Shown here in pieces: positions 1-5,852 of a stretch of DNA of 10,007 nt (the first letter of the stretch is position 1; every line of letters begins with the position of its first letter). Below the pieces are notes generated by a model. The model was not told the DNA's origin. It made no database searches and worked only from the letters and a program-made list of their open reading frames with translations. The DNA lies in contig RXOD01006550.1 of NCBI GenBank assembly GCA_005223375.1, positions 1 through 10,007 of the forward strand, read 5' to 3'. The DNA comes from Amoebophrya sp. AT5.2. Its lineage: Eukaryota; Sar; Dinophyceae; Syndiniales; Amoebophryaceae. Made by a program: the position numbers and the translations under genes.

Positions 1-53
1 CCGCACTCAAAGACGACACAAATGCCAAAGTTACAGTTACACTTTCATTTACA

Positions 54-712
54 GTATGCAGTCACGAAGAGAAGAGCAACAAAAAGTCGTCCAAATTTTG
101 AACAGGACTCTGCTCGTGCAGGAGAAGCTGATTCTGAAAGGAGGAGCCCTAGACGAGGACAGCTGCTTTCTTTCACTGCACGACAGCCGCGCGCAGTAGA
201 AGGCAGCCGCCCTTCTCCTGCAGGAGGCGGATGGACAGCAGCCCTGAATATCGAAGCGAAATGGAATAAAATATTTGTACTTAATTCGAACGCGGAGTGG
301 ACCGACCATGTTTCTTCTGTTGCACATGGATGCTCTCCTCTTGCACAGTTAAGGATGTTCACACTCCGTCGGTTGAAGTTTTTAGAGTTCGGGTCCAACT
401 TCAACTACAACTTCAACCCATTGGGCGCCTTCTACTCCGCCGTCGCGACGTGTCTCTACTTCTGCTTAAGCTGATCATAGGCTATCGGTGTCAGTTTTCC
501 CCGAGCATGCGCTTGTCCGTCCCCGTCGTGGTCAGACCGTTTATTCGTAAGTCACTGATGCCAGGATAGGCATGATACCTCGTCCGCGCAGGACCTGTTC
601 CATTTTTGTGTGTACCTTTGGGCGGACTTGTTTGACTGGGCGACAGCCGGGTGGTTGTGGGCGGTCTACTGCTGGTCGAGAGAGGTGGCGGTCTACTAGC
701 CTGGAGAGGTGG
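54..712. repeat. Dispersed repeat R1, copy 1
   Basis: This segment matches 7625-8354 in the same orientation. The match includes an identical run of more than 60 bases (about 467-534 here) and many shorter identical blocks. Differences include a 7-base and a 67-base length change, neither a multiple of three, so the repeat is unlikely to be protein-coding although short frames cross it on both strands. It carries the 12-bp palindrome CTCCTGCAGGAG at 215-226, kept in both copies, and an AATAAA near 265. No terminal inverted repeats, target-site duplication or transposase frame were seen. It may be part of a larger segmental duplication or a non-autonomous element; its class is unknown. Confidence 0.9.
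660..710. repeat. Short tandem duplication inside R1 copy 1
   Basis: Two imperfect units, 660-686 and 687-710, both begin GGCGGTCTACT and end GAGAGGT. R1 copy 2 has only one such unit, so this is a local duplication in copy 1 or a loss in copy 2. Confidence 0.75.
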
Positions 713-817
713 CGGAACAGATGACAAGCCACCGAAAGCGGTAGTTTGGGGCCACGTCTCGGGGGACGGTGGTGGGCGGTGCGGCAGCGGGTCGCGGACG
801 CCGCGTACTCCAATTGC

Positions 818-893
818 AGCGGTCCGACGAGTTGGCAGTGGAAAATTCAGAGCAAACGAGAGCCAGTTTCCACTTCCGACGAGTCGGACCGCT
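818..893. repeat. Large imperfect inverted repeat (27-nt arms)
   Basis: Arm 818-844 is the reverse complement of arm 867-893 at 23 of 27 positions, with a 22-nt spacer. The outer 11 pairs (AGCGGTCCGAC with its complement) and the inner 8 (AGTGGAAA with TTTCCACT) are perfect. The four mismatches are clustered between them. The nonamer CCGACGAGT also occurs in direct orientation in both arms. No coding frame is convincing here. It lies about 100 bp past R1 and about 140 bp before the Lys-rich frame. It could be a small palindromic element or an RNA hairpin; the function is unknown. Confidence 0.8.
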
Positions 894-1035
894 CTCGAAC
901 TGCCTACTTTTGAGGCTGCGCGCTCACTATTTGCGCCTGCGTCGACTTATAGCGATAAATTCCGCGTAGACGGGAGGGAGGTGGGGCCCGCCACGCCCCG
1001 GCCATAGCAGTTCGCGGGAGCGCGCCCGGTTCTGA

Positions 1036-1275
1036 GAACAAAAAAACCAGATCAGCAAGAGCACGTCTTCCGGCGAGGAGGCGGACGAGGGCAAGGGGGG
1101 AAAGAAGGAGGCGAACGGAACCACAAGTGCGAAGCAAAGCCGGAAGGCGAAGGCAGACGAGAAGAGCGCAAAGGGGGCCAGTCCGAAGGTGGGGAGCCCC
1201 ACGGCAGGCGCTAGAACCGCGGAAGCAAACGCGGCCGCACTGCTCGCGGCGACGGCAGAGGTCGACAGCGATTAA
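1036..1275 (+). CDS. Probable exon of a Lys/Ala/Glu-rich protein, C-terminal part
   Basis: The frame is open from just after TGA 1033-1035 to TAA 1273-1275, 79 codons without a Met, so as a gene it must be an exon. The product is low-complexity: a Ser/Glu/Gly start, then a Lys-rich stretch with KKE, RKAKADEKSAKG and SPK-type motifs, then an Ala-rich end ATAEVDSD. Codons strongly prefer G or C at the third position (AAG, GAG, GCG, GGC), like the convincing coding regions elsewhere in the window. An AG at 1049-1050 would give a phase-0 acceptor, but no pyrimidine tract precedes it. The composition suggests a disordered basic, perhaps nuclear or nucleic-acid-binding, tail; that is inference. The first exon was not found; R1 and the inverted repeat lie upstream. 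The Leu/Arg-rich frame on the opposite strand is judged a shadow. Confidence 0.45.
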   Translation, partial: EQKNQISKSTSSGEEADEGKGGKKEANGTTSAKQSRKAKADEKSAKGASPKVGSPTAGARTAEANAAALLAATAEVDSD

Positions 1276-1305
1276 AGAAGCCCGTGTTTTTCGCGATGAC
1301 GCGAG

Positions 1306-1530
1306 GAGGAGGCGAGACGATTGGACTTCGAATGGGAGGACCAGCTGGAAGCGGGCCGTGCAGGTCTCGTACTTACTTCTGCTGGTCATATGACCTCTTC
1401 TGCTGGAAAGGTGGCTGACAGTTGGAGTTGGACCCAGCTGCATGTACCGCAAGAAACCAAACGAAAACCAGTCCCCACTGGCGACTCGCTCCGTCGAGAA
1501 GCACATAGATTGATACTTTTTATTATCTGA
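1306..1530 (+). CDS. Possible continuation exon in the same frame
   Basis: The frame of 1036-1275 reopens after two stops (TAA 1273 and a TGA about 20 bases later). It begins with an acidic, charged stretch (LDFEWEDQLEAG) of good codon quality. A 45-nt GT...AG segment, 1261-1305, would remove both stops and keep phase 0. After about 1363 (CAG|GTCTCG, a possible donor) the codons lose their G/C third-position bias, so only 1306-1363 may be coding. The frame ends at TGA 1528-1530. Alternatively the gene ends at 1275 and this is chance. A 45-nt intron would be unusually short. Confidence 0.2.
   Translation, partial: EEARRLDFEWEDQLEAGRAGLVLTSAGHMTSSAGKVADSWSWTQLHVPQETKRKPVPTGDSLRREAHRLILFII
1384..1395. 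repeat. 12-bp perfect palindrome GGTCATATGACC
   Basis: A perfect 12-bp palindrome flanked by two direct copies of CTTCTGCTGG (starting near 1376 and 1398). It could be a dimeric protein-binding site; no gene start lies close enough to make that more than a possibility. Confidence 0.4.
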
Positions 1531-2316
1531 TCACGGCGCACGCGCAGGCGCACCTGCAGGGCAGGGGCACTTTGCTAAACACACCACGACGCGGTGCAGG
1601 CTCGCGAGTATCTGCAGTGGTGTACTGTTCTGAGATTTGTGACCGAGGTCATTGAATTTCGAAGTGCGGTGATCGCGTGCGTCGTCGTATTGTTCGTCGG
1701 GAAGTCGGTTCTTTACAGTCGTCCCTTCGTCGGTAGTTTTCAGTGGAAATGTTGGCATAGGAAGGCTTCCGGAAAAATCGTCGAACCAACTGTTTTTCCG
1801 CAAAGAAAAATCCGATCCGCATCGTGTAGCTACGTGCGTTGAAGAAGAAAGGCCTCGGTAGTTTCGTTCCTTTTCCGTCGAAAGATAAAGAACGTCGTCG
1901 TGTTGGAAGGTCGAGTTTTCTGTGCGTCTGGAAGTAGTAGTATGCTGCTAAGTCAGTGAATTAGAATTTTGTTTGCTTCTGCTGGCGGTGACTTCTAGTC
2001 CTAAACCAAATTAATTGACCTGCGCGACAGAAACGACGACAACAACCCACCATCAAGGTAAAGTAGACGGAAACTTTCAGAAAGAGGCCCAAGTATCCCC
2101 TGGACCGATTTCGAGTTTAACCGCTCCAGCACCAACGTACGTATACAAGCTTCACGCAAACCCAAACGGAAACGAAAAGCTTTCTGGAGGTGGCCTGAAT
2201 CTTCAGAAGTTCTACTAATCTCGACCGCTTGCTGTTGCTACCGCTACTCGAACAGTAGCTCAATCGGACGATACAACAGTTCTGACCACAAATCGAAGCG
2301 ACTCACTTGTACGACG
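1531..2316. other. Non-coding stretch upstream of gene A
   Basis: No frame here has convincing codon usage. The open frames are short and several start only with non-ATG codons. CAAGGTAAAG near 2054-2063 matches a eukaryotic donor site and could begin a 5' UTR intron, but no acceptor was fixed. The T-rich and GTCGTCG-rich part, 1850-2000, may be promoter or 5' UTR. Nothing else was recognised. Confidence 0.4.
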
Positions 2317-2667
2317 ATGCCGAAGCGCGCAGCACTTCTGACGGTGGCGCTGACCGGGAAGGAGGCACTTCGCGGTGTGTGGGGCGATTCTGGGAAGGGC
2401 TTCTTGGCGGTGAAGAAGGAGCCGGTGGCGGAGGCGGAAGCGGTTGAAGTGGAGGCGGACGGGTCTTCTGCTTGCCACGGAGGGGAGGAAAATGAGGGAC
2501 CCGACGAGAGCTTCCTGGATCTGGAGCAGGCGGAGAAAACGCCCACGTGGGTGGCTGCGGTGAAGAGACGTTTAACTTGCGGCGGCAGTGGTGCTGACGA
2601 TGGTTCTTCTTCTGCGCCGGTGAACGGGGCTTCTGAGACGGTCACGGAGTCTTCCAAGCAACATTCG
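2317..2667 (+). CDS. Gene A, probable exon 1 (acidic, disordered N-terminal region)
   Basis: ATG 2317 opens a frame with G/C-rich third positions. It encodes a short basic start (MPKRAALL) and then a Glu/Ala-rich segment including VKKEPVAEAEAVEVEADG. An acidic patch (residues about 58-71), a basic KRRLTCGG and a Ser/Gly/Thr-rich end follow. No fold or signal peptide is recognised; VKKEP resembles a SUMO-acceptor-type motif, which is weak evidence. Unspliced, the frame would stop at 2695-2697 after nine further residues of different codon character. A donor TCG|GTATAC at 2668 ends the exon in phase 0, and a phase-0 acceptor at 2818-2819 joins it to the conserved frame downstream, giving 117 + 209 = 326 residues. 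The start is the first ATG in frame. Alternatively it is a separate 126-aa gene. Confidence 0.5.
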
Positions 2668-2819
2668 GTATACATTGATCTTCCGCGTAGAAATTGAAAT
2701 TGAATTTGCATGGTCTGATCGTCATCAAGTAGAAAAAGTGTTGGAATGATATCGACGTTCGTGCTCACCACCTTGTGGTGTCGATTTCATTTTCGTTTTC
2801 ACAACATCCATGCGCACAG
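2668..2819 (+). other. Predicted phase-0 intron of gene A
   Basis: The 152-nt segment starts GTATAC and ends GCACAG. A T-rich tract (TTTCATTTTCGTTTTC) lies about 20-35 nt before the acceptor. It contains in-frame stops and is AT-richer than both flanking exons. A hairpin with perfect 6-bp arms (CACCAC 2766-2771, GTGGTG 2775-2780, loop CTT) lies upstream of the tract. The equivalent T-rich tract (TTTTTTCGTTTTCCC) precedes the conserved frame of gene B, which supports this being an ancestral intron end. Confidence 0.5.
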
Positions 2820-3449
2820 CTCGCAGAGATCGAGCCCACCGTGCTGATGCTGATCAAGATGCCGCCGGACTTAGCAAGCATACAGGACTTCTGGACATCG
2901 CTTGCAAGAGCGAACGGGGAAGCGTCTTGCGGAAAACCCGACGGGCACTGCTACAGTGCCGCCGAGGAAATGGATGCTGATGGGGACCGGATCATCAATG
3001 GAGAGCTTCCAGGAAAGAGTCAATACGTTCTCTTGCGGCTGCCGCAGAAAGAATTGACGATCCCGTCGGAACTCAACAGCCTTTTCGGGCGTTTGTATGG
3101 CAAGCACAAGTTGGCGTTTAATAGACAGCATATGACGAGCGACGGGCCGAAAGAGCAGCGTGACGGCGAACATTCGGAGGTGAAGGCGTTTTTGCGCGCG
3201 TTGGGGACGAAGGACTCGGCCGCATCGCTTCGCTTCACGAAGACCTGGATACGTAACAAGGGGAAGCTACCCCAAATCGAGGCCAAGAACTTCCAAAAAT
3301 GGGAAATCCCCGTTCTTCCCCCGGCAGGTGCTGAACCTCCGAATGCCAGTACCACGGAGAAGGCAGCGTTGCCGGCCATTCCCGATCCCGCAGAGGCAGA
3401 AGTCGGCGTATTGTTAGTTCTTTGGTTTTCGGAAGTAGAAGCATTATAA
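2820..3449 (+). CDS. Gene A, exon 2: conserved region of a two-copy unrecognised family
   Basis: The frame is open from the predicted acceptor to TAA 3447-3449; if unspliced, the first usable ATGs are 2847 and 2859. It is clearly homologous to gene B (6239-6688). Shared blocks are TVLxLxK plus ANxExxC; a C...SAxExD...IN segment; YVLLR with an LPxK-like turn and a following LxSLF; then VxAFLxAxxTKxxxASL and a KWE. Both copies share the 15-base run TACGTTCTCTTGCGG. Gene A has about 19 extra residues, including a TKTW and a basic RNKGK, between ASL and KWE. From 3408 the codons turn AT-rich (GVLLVLWF), and a phase-0 donor-like GGC|GTATTG sits exactly there, so the true exon may end at 3407 with another exon further on. 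The function is not recognised; no catalytic motif or membrane segment is seen. Confidence 0.6.
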   Translation, partial: LAEIEPTVLMLIKMPPDLASIQDFWTSLARANGEASCGKPDGHCYSAAEEMDADGDRIINGELPGKSQYVLLRLPQKELTIPSELNSLFGRLYGKHKLAFNRQHMTSDGPKEQRDGEHSEVKAFLRALGTKDSAASLRFTKTWIRNKGKLPQIEAKNFQKWEIPVLPPAGAEPPNASTTEKAALPAIPDPAEAEVGVLLVLWFSEVEAL

Positions 3450-3499
3450 ACTAGGCCGGACCTCCTGTGACGCTGACTGTGAGAATTTTAAGTAATTAA

Positions 3500-4021
3500 T
3501 TTGGAAACGCAGAAAAGGCCGGAGCAAAACAAATCGGATTCGATTGTAGAAGAGAGAAGGGGCACCGGAGGCGCGCTAGGAAGGGCAGACGAAAGAGGAG
3601 AGCGCGCGACGCCGGCGCAGGCCGGAGGAATGAAACGCAAACGACGCGCGCCGGCGCGGCAGCGCCATTCGGTATGAACGGCCAGAGGATTTTTCGCCCG
3701 CGGAAAAAGAACCCTCGCCAGTTGGCGACCGCAGCGGAGGCGTTAGCTTCCCGGCTGGCGACCGAGGGCGGCGCTTCGCTGGGGAAACCGTTCCGGATAG
3801 GGAAATCCTTCTTGCGGCCAGCGCGGGGTCGGGTATTTTGCGTGTGCCGGGAGCGGTCCGTGCGACCGAGGGGGGTGGCCGCGAGGGGGTCCTTGCGATT
3901 GGTGTGGCCGCGAGGGGGTCCGTTCGAGTGGGGCGGCCCGTTCGAGTGGCCGGGTCCGTCCGGGTGGGGGGGTCCGTTCGACTGGGGGGGTACGTTCGGG
4001 TGGGGTGCCACCGTCTTTTAG
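3500..4021 (+). CDS. Possible Arg-rich frame ending in a hexapeptide repeat
   Basis: A 173-codon open frame runs from after TAA 3497-3499 to TAG 4019-4021; its first ATG is 3674 (115 aa). The first half is very basic (RRRARKGRRKRRARD) and the second half ends in five tandem hexapeptides of type GGPFEW. An acceptor-like AG at 3511-3512 exists, but its phase does not match the possible gene A donor at 3408. Third positions are G/C-rich, but so is the whole region, so codon bias cannot decide. An opposite-strand frame of similar length exists. It may be an exon or simply GC-rich sequence with few stops. Confidence 0.22.
   Translation, partial: FGNAEKAGAKQIGFDCRREKGHRRRARKGRRKRRARDAGAGRRNETQTTRAGAAAPFGMNGQRIFRPRKKNPRQLATAAEALASRLATEGGASLGKPFRIGKSFLRPARGRVFCVCRERSVRPRGVAARGSLRLVWPRGGPFEWGGPFEWPGPSGWGGPFDWGGTFGWGATVF
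3875..3921. repeat. 18-bp direct repeat pair in G-rich sequence
   Basis: GTGGCCGCGAGGGGGTCC occurs exactly at 3875-3892 and 3904-3921, offset by 29 bp. The second copy runs into the 18-bp array that follows. Confidence 0.85.
3914..4003. repeat. 18-bp minisatellite, five units, G-rich
   Basis: Five units of exactly 18 bp (3914, 3932, 3950, 3968, 3986) follow GGGGGTCCGTTCGAGTGG with substitutions only. On the plus strand they read GGPFEW, GGPFEW, PGPSGW, GGPFDW, GGTFGW. Each unit brings runs of three to seven G, so the plus strand can form G-quadruplexes. G-runs without the strict period continue to about 4100, and related G7-G9 runs recur at about 5384-5411. Confidence 0.9.
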
Positions 4022-4188
4022 TGGGGTCCTTTTGGGTCCGGGGTGGGTCCTTTGGCGACTACCTGTTTTTTTGGAGTGGGTCGGTTGCACTGGGGGGGTC
4101 CCGTAAGGCTGAGCGAACGCCGTATAGCTCCCTACCCCTTTCCCGAACCTCCCAGCCCCCTGCTTATAGGCGCCACACTCTTCGCTGC

Positions 4189-4279
4189 GTGACGCGTGGC
4201 GCGCGACGTGTGACGCGCGACGTGCGACGCATGACGCGCGACGCATGACGCTCGACGTGCGACGCGTGGCGCATCACGC
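4189..4279. repeat. Heptanucleotide tandem array, 13 units
   Basis: The array divides exactly into 13 heptamers of consensus (G/A)YGACGY, including GTGACGC, GTGGCGC, GCGACGT and ATGACGC. The two end units differ most. Because 7 is not a multiple of 3, all frames give a repeating 7-residue peptide, so long open frames through it on both strands are an artefact. Short matches to its reverse complement (GTCACGCGTCACGC) occur near 5338-5351. Confidence 0.92.
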
Positions 4280-4294
4280 TTCCTCCCTCCGCCT

Positions 4295-4528
4295 ATGCGA
4301 GCATGTCTCTGTCGTCGCTGCGCTTCTGCCGAAGCAACAGCTTGCCGCTGTTCCAACGGGAGGGGAGGCACTGCTGTAACAGAGTCTCCTGCTGTAGCAG
4401 CAGCTCCTGCTGTGCCAGCAGCTCCTTCTGTAACAGAGGCTCCTTCTGTGCCAGAGGCTCCTGCTGTAACAGAAGCTCCTGCTGTGGCAGCGCCTCTGTT
4501 GCAACGGAAGCTCCTGCGGTGCACATAG
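4295..4528 (+). CDS. Possible short frame with Ala/Pro/Val/Thr hexapeptide repeats
   Basis: ATG 4295 to TAG 4526-4528, 77 aa. A Cys/Arg/Ala-rich start is followed by about six hexapeptides of type APAVTE and a short unrelated tail. Within the repeats several differences are synonymous on this strand (GTA/GTG, GAG/GAA), while the others interchange Ala, Thr, Pro and Ser. That would suit a disordered mucin-like segment. Other frames on both strands are also open because the period is 18. A non-coding minisatellite is equally possible. Confidence 0.2.
   Translation: MRACLCRRCASAEATACRCSNGRGGTAVTESPAVAAAPAVPAAPSVTEAPSVPEAPAVTEAPAVAAPLLQRKLLRCT
4376..4492. repeat. 18-bp minisatellite of quasi-palindromic units
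   Basis: Units begin at 4376, 4394, 4412, 4430, 4448, 4466 and 4484 (last one half), consensus GTAACAGAGGCTCCTGCT. The ACAG...CTGT halves of each unit are nearly self-complementary (for example CAGCAG-CTC-CTGCTG at about 4398-4412), so single strands could fold into serial hairpins. The period matches the G-rich array 370 bp upstream but the sequences are unrelated. Confidence 0.9.
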
Positions 4529-4530
4529 CT

Positions 4531-4582
4531 TCTGTTATTCTGTTGCAGCAGACGGCTCTGCTATTCTATCGCAGCAGAAGCG
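4531..4582. repeat. Two imperfect 26-bp tandem units
   Basis: TCTGTTATTCTGTTGCAGCA at 4531 and TCTGCTATTCTATCGCAGCA at 4557 begin two diverged copies of one 26-bp unit, directly after the 18-bp array region. Confidence 0.75.
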
Positions 4583-4622
4583 TCCTGGCGGAAGCTATCC
4601 CGCGTTGCATAGATGTCGTGCT

Positions 4623-4668
4623 CATCGCCTACCGTGTGTGGTAGGTGATGCTTTTACCTTTATTTTTC
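4623..4668 (+). terminator. 11-bp hairpin followed by a T-rich tract
   Basis: CATCGCCTACC (4623-4633) pairs with GGTAGGTGATG (4640-4650) across the loop GTGTGT. As plus-strand RNA all 11 positions pair, with one G-U wobble; as minus-strand RNA the same position is an A-C mismatch. A T-rich stretch (CTTTTACCTTTATTTTT) follows. The shape is that of a 3'-end or termination hairpin for plus-strand transcripts, but such signals are not general in eukaryotes, so the function is open. Confidence 0.4.
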
Positions 4669-4980
4669 CACATCGGATTTTTCTGACTGCGTGGATGTAA
4701 AGCGTAAATGTGTTCTGTAGTGAACTAGCACGAGGGAAAGGAGTAGGGCCGCCGTGGAGTCCTTTGCGAGCGAGTGGCACTCTGAGTGGAGTGGTAGGCC
4801 CTTCCGGCTTTTTCTGCTACCTAACAGCTGCGGCATGTTGCGCAAACTTAAGTTGGTCCGAGGCTTACGCCTGTGAAGGTTTAGGCCGGTGCTCAAGCAA
4901 CGTTAATTAAGCCCGGGCGTGGCTGCAGCTTATAACTTCGCTCAAGCGTAGACTTTACCTTAACTGTTGATCATTGTCGT
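4669..4980. other. Stretch without recognisable genes
   Basis: Only short frames with no consistent codon bias are present on either strand. GCTACCTAACAG near 4818 resembles the acceptor ACTAACAG of the duplicated exon below, but no exon of quality follows it. Confidence 0.4.
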
Positions 4981-5014
4981 GACGTACGCGCGGTTCGGAG
5001 CCCGCAATTACCCC
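4981..5014. repeat. Short dispersed element, copy 1
   Basis: These 34 bases align with 7056-7089 in the same orientation with one internal offset gap pair. Shared parts include GGTTC and CCCGCAATT followed by CCCC. The GGTTCGGAGCC core faintly resembles a tRNA B box, but the usual A after GTTCG is missing and no tRNA folds here. Confidence 0.5.
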
Positions 5015-5033
5015 CCTGACATAGCCTGTCAGG
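5015..5033. repeat. Perfect 7-bp inverted repeat, 5-nt loop
   Basis: CCTGACA and TGTCAGG flank TAGCC. It sits directly after the short dispersed element at 4981-5014; the copy at 7056-7089 has no such hairpin after it. Confidence 0.7.
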
Positions 5034-5101
5034 AACAGAAGCGTCCGCCCGCAAGCAGCTAGGAAGCCGAAAAGATAAAGAGGGCAAAGAGCGAGCGATA
5101 G

Positions 5102-5374
5102 ACGGCGCGCGGCAAAGGGCTGAACCCCTGGCCGGAGCTTGGGCGAAAAGAATCAGCGGGCGGCCCGCAAGCTTCGTGGCATCCCCGTCGCGAGCGTTTT
5201 CCCAGGGAGATGGCGCATGCCGTCACGCTGGTTCTTCAGTTCATCGCCTCCACGGGCATGCGTGAGCTGCGTCACGCGTCTTCGGACATCAAGAAGCATC
5301 ACAGTCCACCCTTGTTTCTGGCCGTCACGCGAAAGGGGTCACGCGTCACGCAGACCGCTACGGCGTTCGCTTAG
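5102..5374 (+). CDS. Possible tyrosine-recombinase fragment
   Basis: The frame is open from after TAG 5099-5101 to TAG 5372-5374; the first ATG is 5210, giving 54 aa. Third positions are strongly G/C. The line of resemblance is REMAHAVTLVLQFIASTGMR, then EL, a SDIK, and later LAVTRKGSR. In tyrosine recombinases a hydrophobic helix leads to TGxR (first catalytic Arg), then an EL, a DI strand and a KG hairpin with the catalytic Lys, in this order. Two residues usually found between R and EL are absent. The downstream HxxR, H/W and Tyr motifs were not found; the frame ends before a G-rich run. If real it is a broken or multi-exon remnant of a mobile element. Function is by pattern only, and chance similarity is quite possible. 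Confidence 0.27.
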   Translation, partial: TARGKGLNPWPELGRKESAGGPQASWHPRRERFPREMAHAVTLVLQFIASTGMRELRHASSDIKKHHSPPLFLAVTRKGSRVTQTATAFA

Positions 5375-5580
5375 TGCCACGGGGGGGTCCCTCCCTTGGA
5401 GTGGGGGGGGGCGCCACATTTATCCCTTTTTCTATGAGAGGCAGCTAACGTGATCGAGCAGCAGCTGAATGAGTACGGCATTTAACATAGGGCACCAGTT
5501 ACTTCGTCCGTTTTAAAGAAAGCCGCGCAAAAGTTCGGTCAAGGTCATCATTATATCCGACTCGGAATCGGAGTCTAGCT
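5375..5580. other. Region before the tandem duplication, no clear gene
   Basis: It contains long G runs (about 5384-5411) and then AT-richer sequence. A 14-codon open piece near 5445-5486 (NVIEQQLNEYG) has exon-like codons but is too short to support. The first exon of gene B should lie here or further upstream, as neither duplicated exon contains a Met. Confidence 0.35.
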
Positions 5581-5852
5581 AATAAAAACCGGCACACTAA
5601 CAGCCAGAAGCGACTGGGACTGGCGGAAAAGAGAACGACAGCAAGCAGGCCGCGCTGGCTACTCCTGATGGTGGAAGCCCGAAGGCAGAGCTGCAAAAAG
5701 AAGTCAGCGCGGCGGGTGAAGCCGAAGGCGTACAGTCGTGCAGTAGTTTTGCTGTAAATTAAAACAAAGTTGCATCGTAGACGTAGACCGCCCTCTTATC
5801 ATATTGCTGACACATCACCTCGAACTCGAAGGAACGTTCATCATATCGCTCA
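5581..5852 (+). repeat. Tandem duplication, copy 1 (intron end + exon + intron start)
   Basis: The copy begins AATAAAAACCGGCACACTAA and ends CATCATATCGCTCA. It is repeated almost base for base at 5856-6118. The only differences seen are a 6-base and a 3-base deletion in copy 2 and a local swap AGAAG/AAGAG. Three bases (AGT) separate the copies. The near-identity indicates a recent event. Confidence 0.97.
5604..5753 (+). CDS. Gene B, duplicated exon copy 1 (50 codons)
   Basis: The frame from the acceptor CACACTAACAG (AG 5602-5603) to the donor GCT|GTAAAT (5754) reads PEATGTGGKENDSK, then AALATPDGGSPKAEL, then QKEVSAAGEAEG, ending CSSFA. It is Gly/Ser/Glu/Lys-rich and probably disordered, with G/C-rich third positions unlike its flanks. 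No Met is present and an in-frame TAA lies just before the acceptor AG, so it must be an internal or last exon. Both ends are in phase 0. Read through the donor it would stop at TAA 5760-5762. It may be spliced in tandem with, or as an alternative to, the second copy, before the conserved gene B frame. Confidence 0.5.

Noticed and set aside
1273..1296. Reassigned stop codons (TAA/TGA read as sense)
   Set aside because: The 374-codon frame at 8885 contains none of the three stop codons and uses CAG/CAA for Gln, so a standard code is the simplest reading.
904..1506. 200-residue open frame on the minus strand
   Set aside because: It is antisense to the Lys-rich plus-strand frame with much better codon usage. 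Its Leu/Arg/Ser composition is what the complement of such a frame gives, and its 5' part overlaps non-coding sequence.
2252..2300. tRNA gene suggested by TAGCTCAATCGG
   Set aside because: The A-box-like sequence is good, but no GGTTCRANNCC box, acceptor stem or anticodon arm can be placed around it.
2244..2771. 175-residue open frame on the minus strand
   Set aside because: Antisense of gene A exon 1 and its intron; Ser/Phe-rich shadow composition.
3496..4246. Pro/Arg-rich minus-strand frames over the G-rich region
   Set aside because: They are complements of C-poor, G-run arrays and the 7-bp array, where stops are rare in any frame. There is no independent sign of coding.
4189..4279. CRISPR array or telomere repeat
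   Set aside because: The 7-bp units are contiguous without spacers, and the consensus does not resemble a G-rich telomeric heptamer.
4981..5033. tRNA or SINE head suggested by GGTTCGGAGCC
   Set aside because: The B box lacks its invariant A, no A box lies at the right distance upstream, and no cloverleaf can be drawn.
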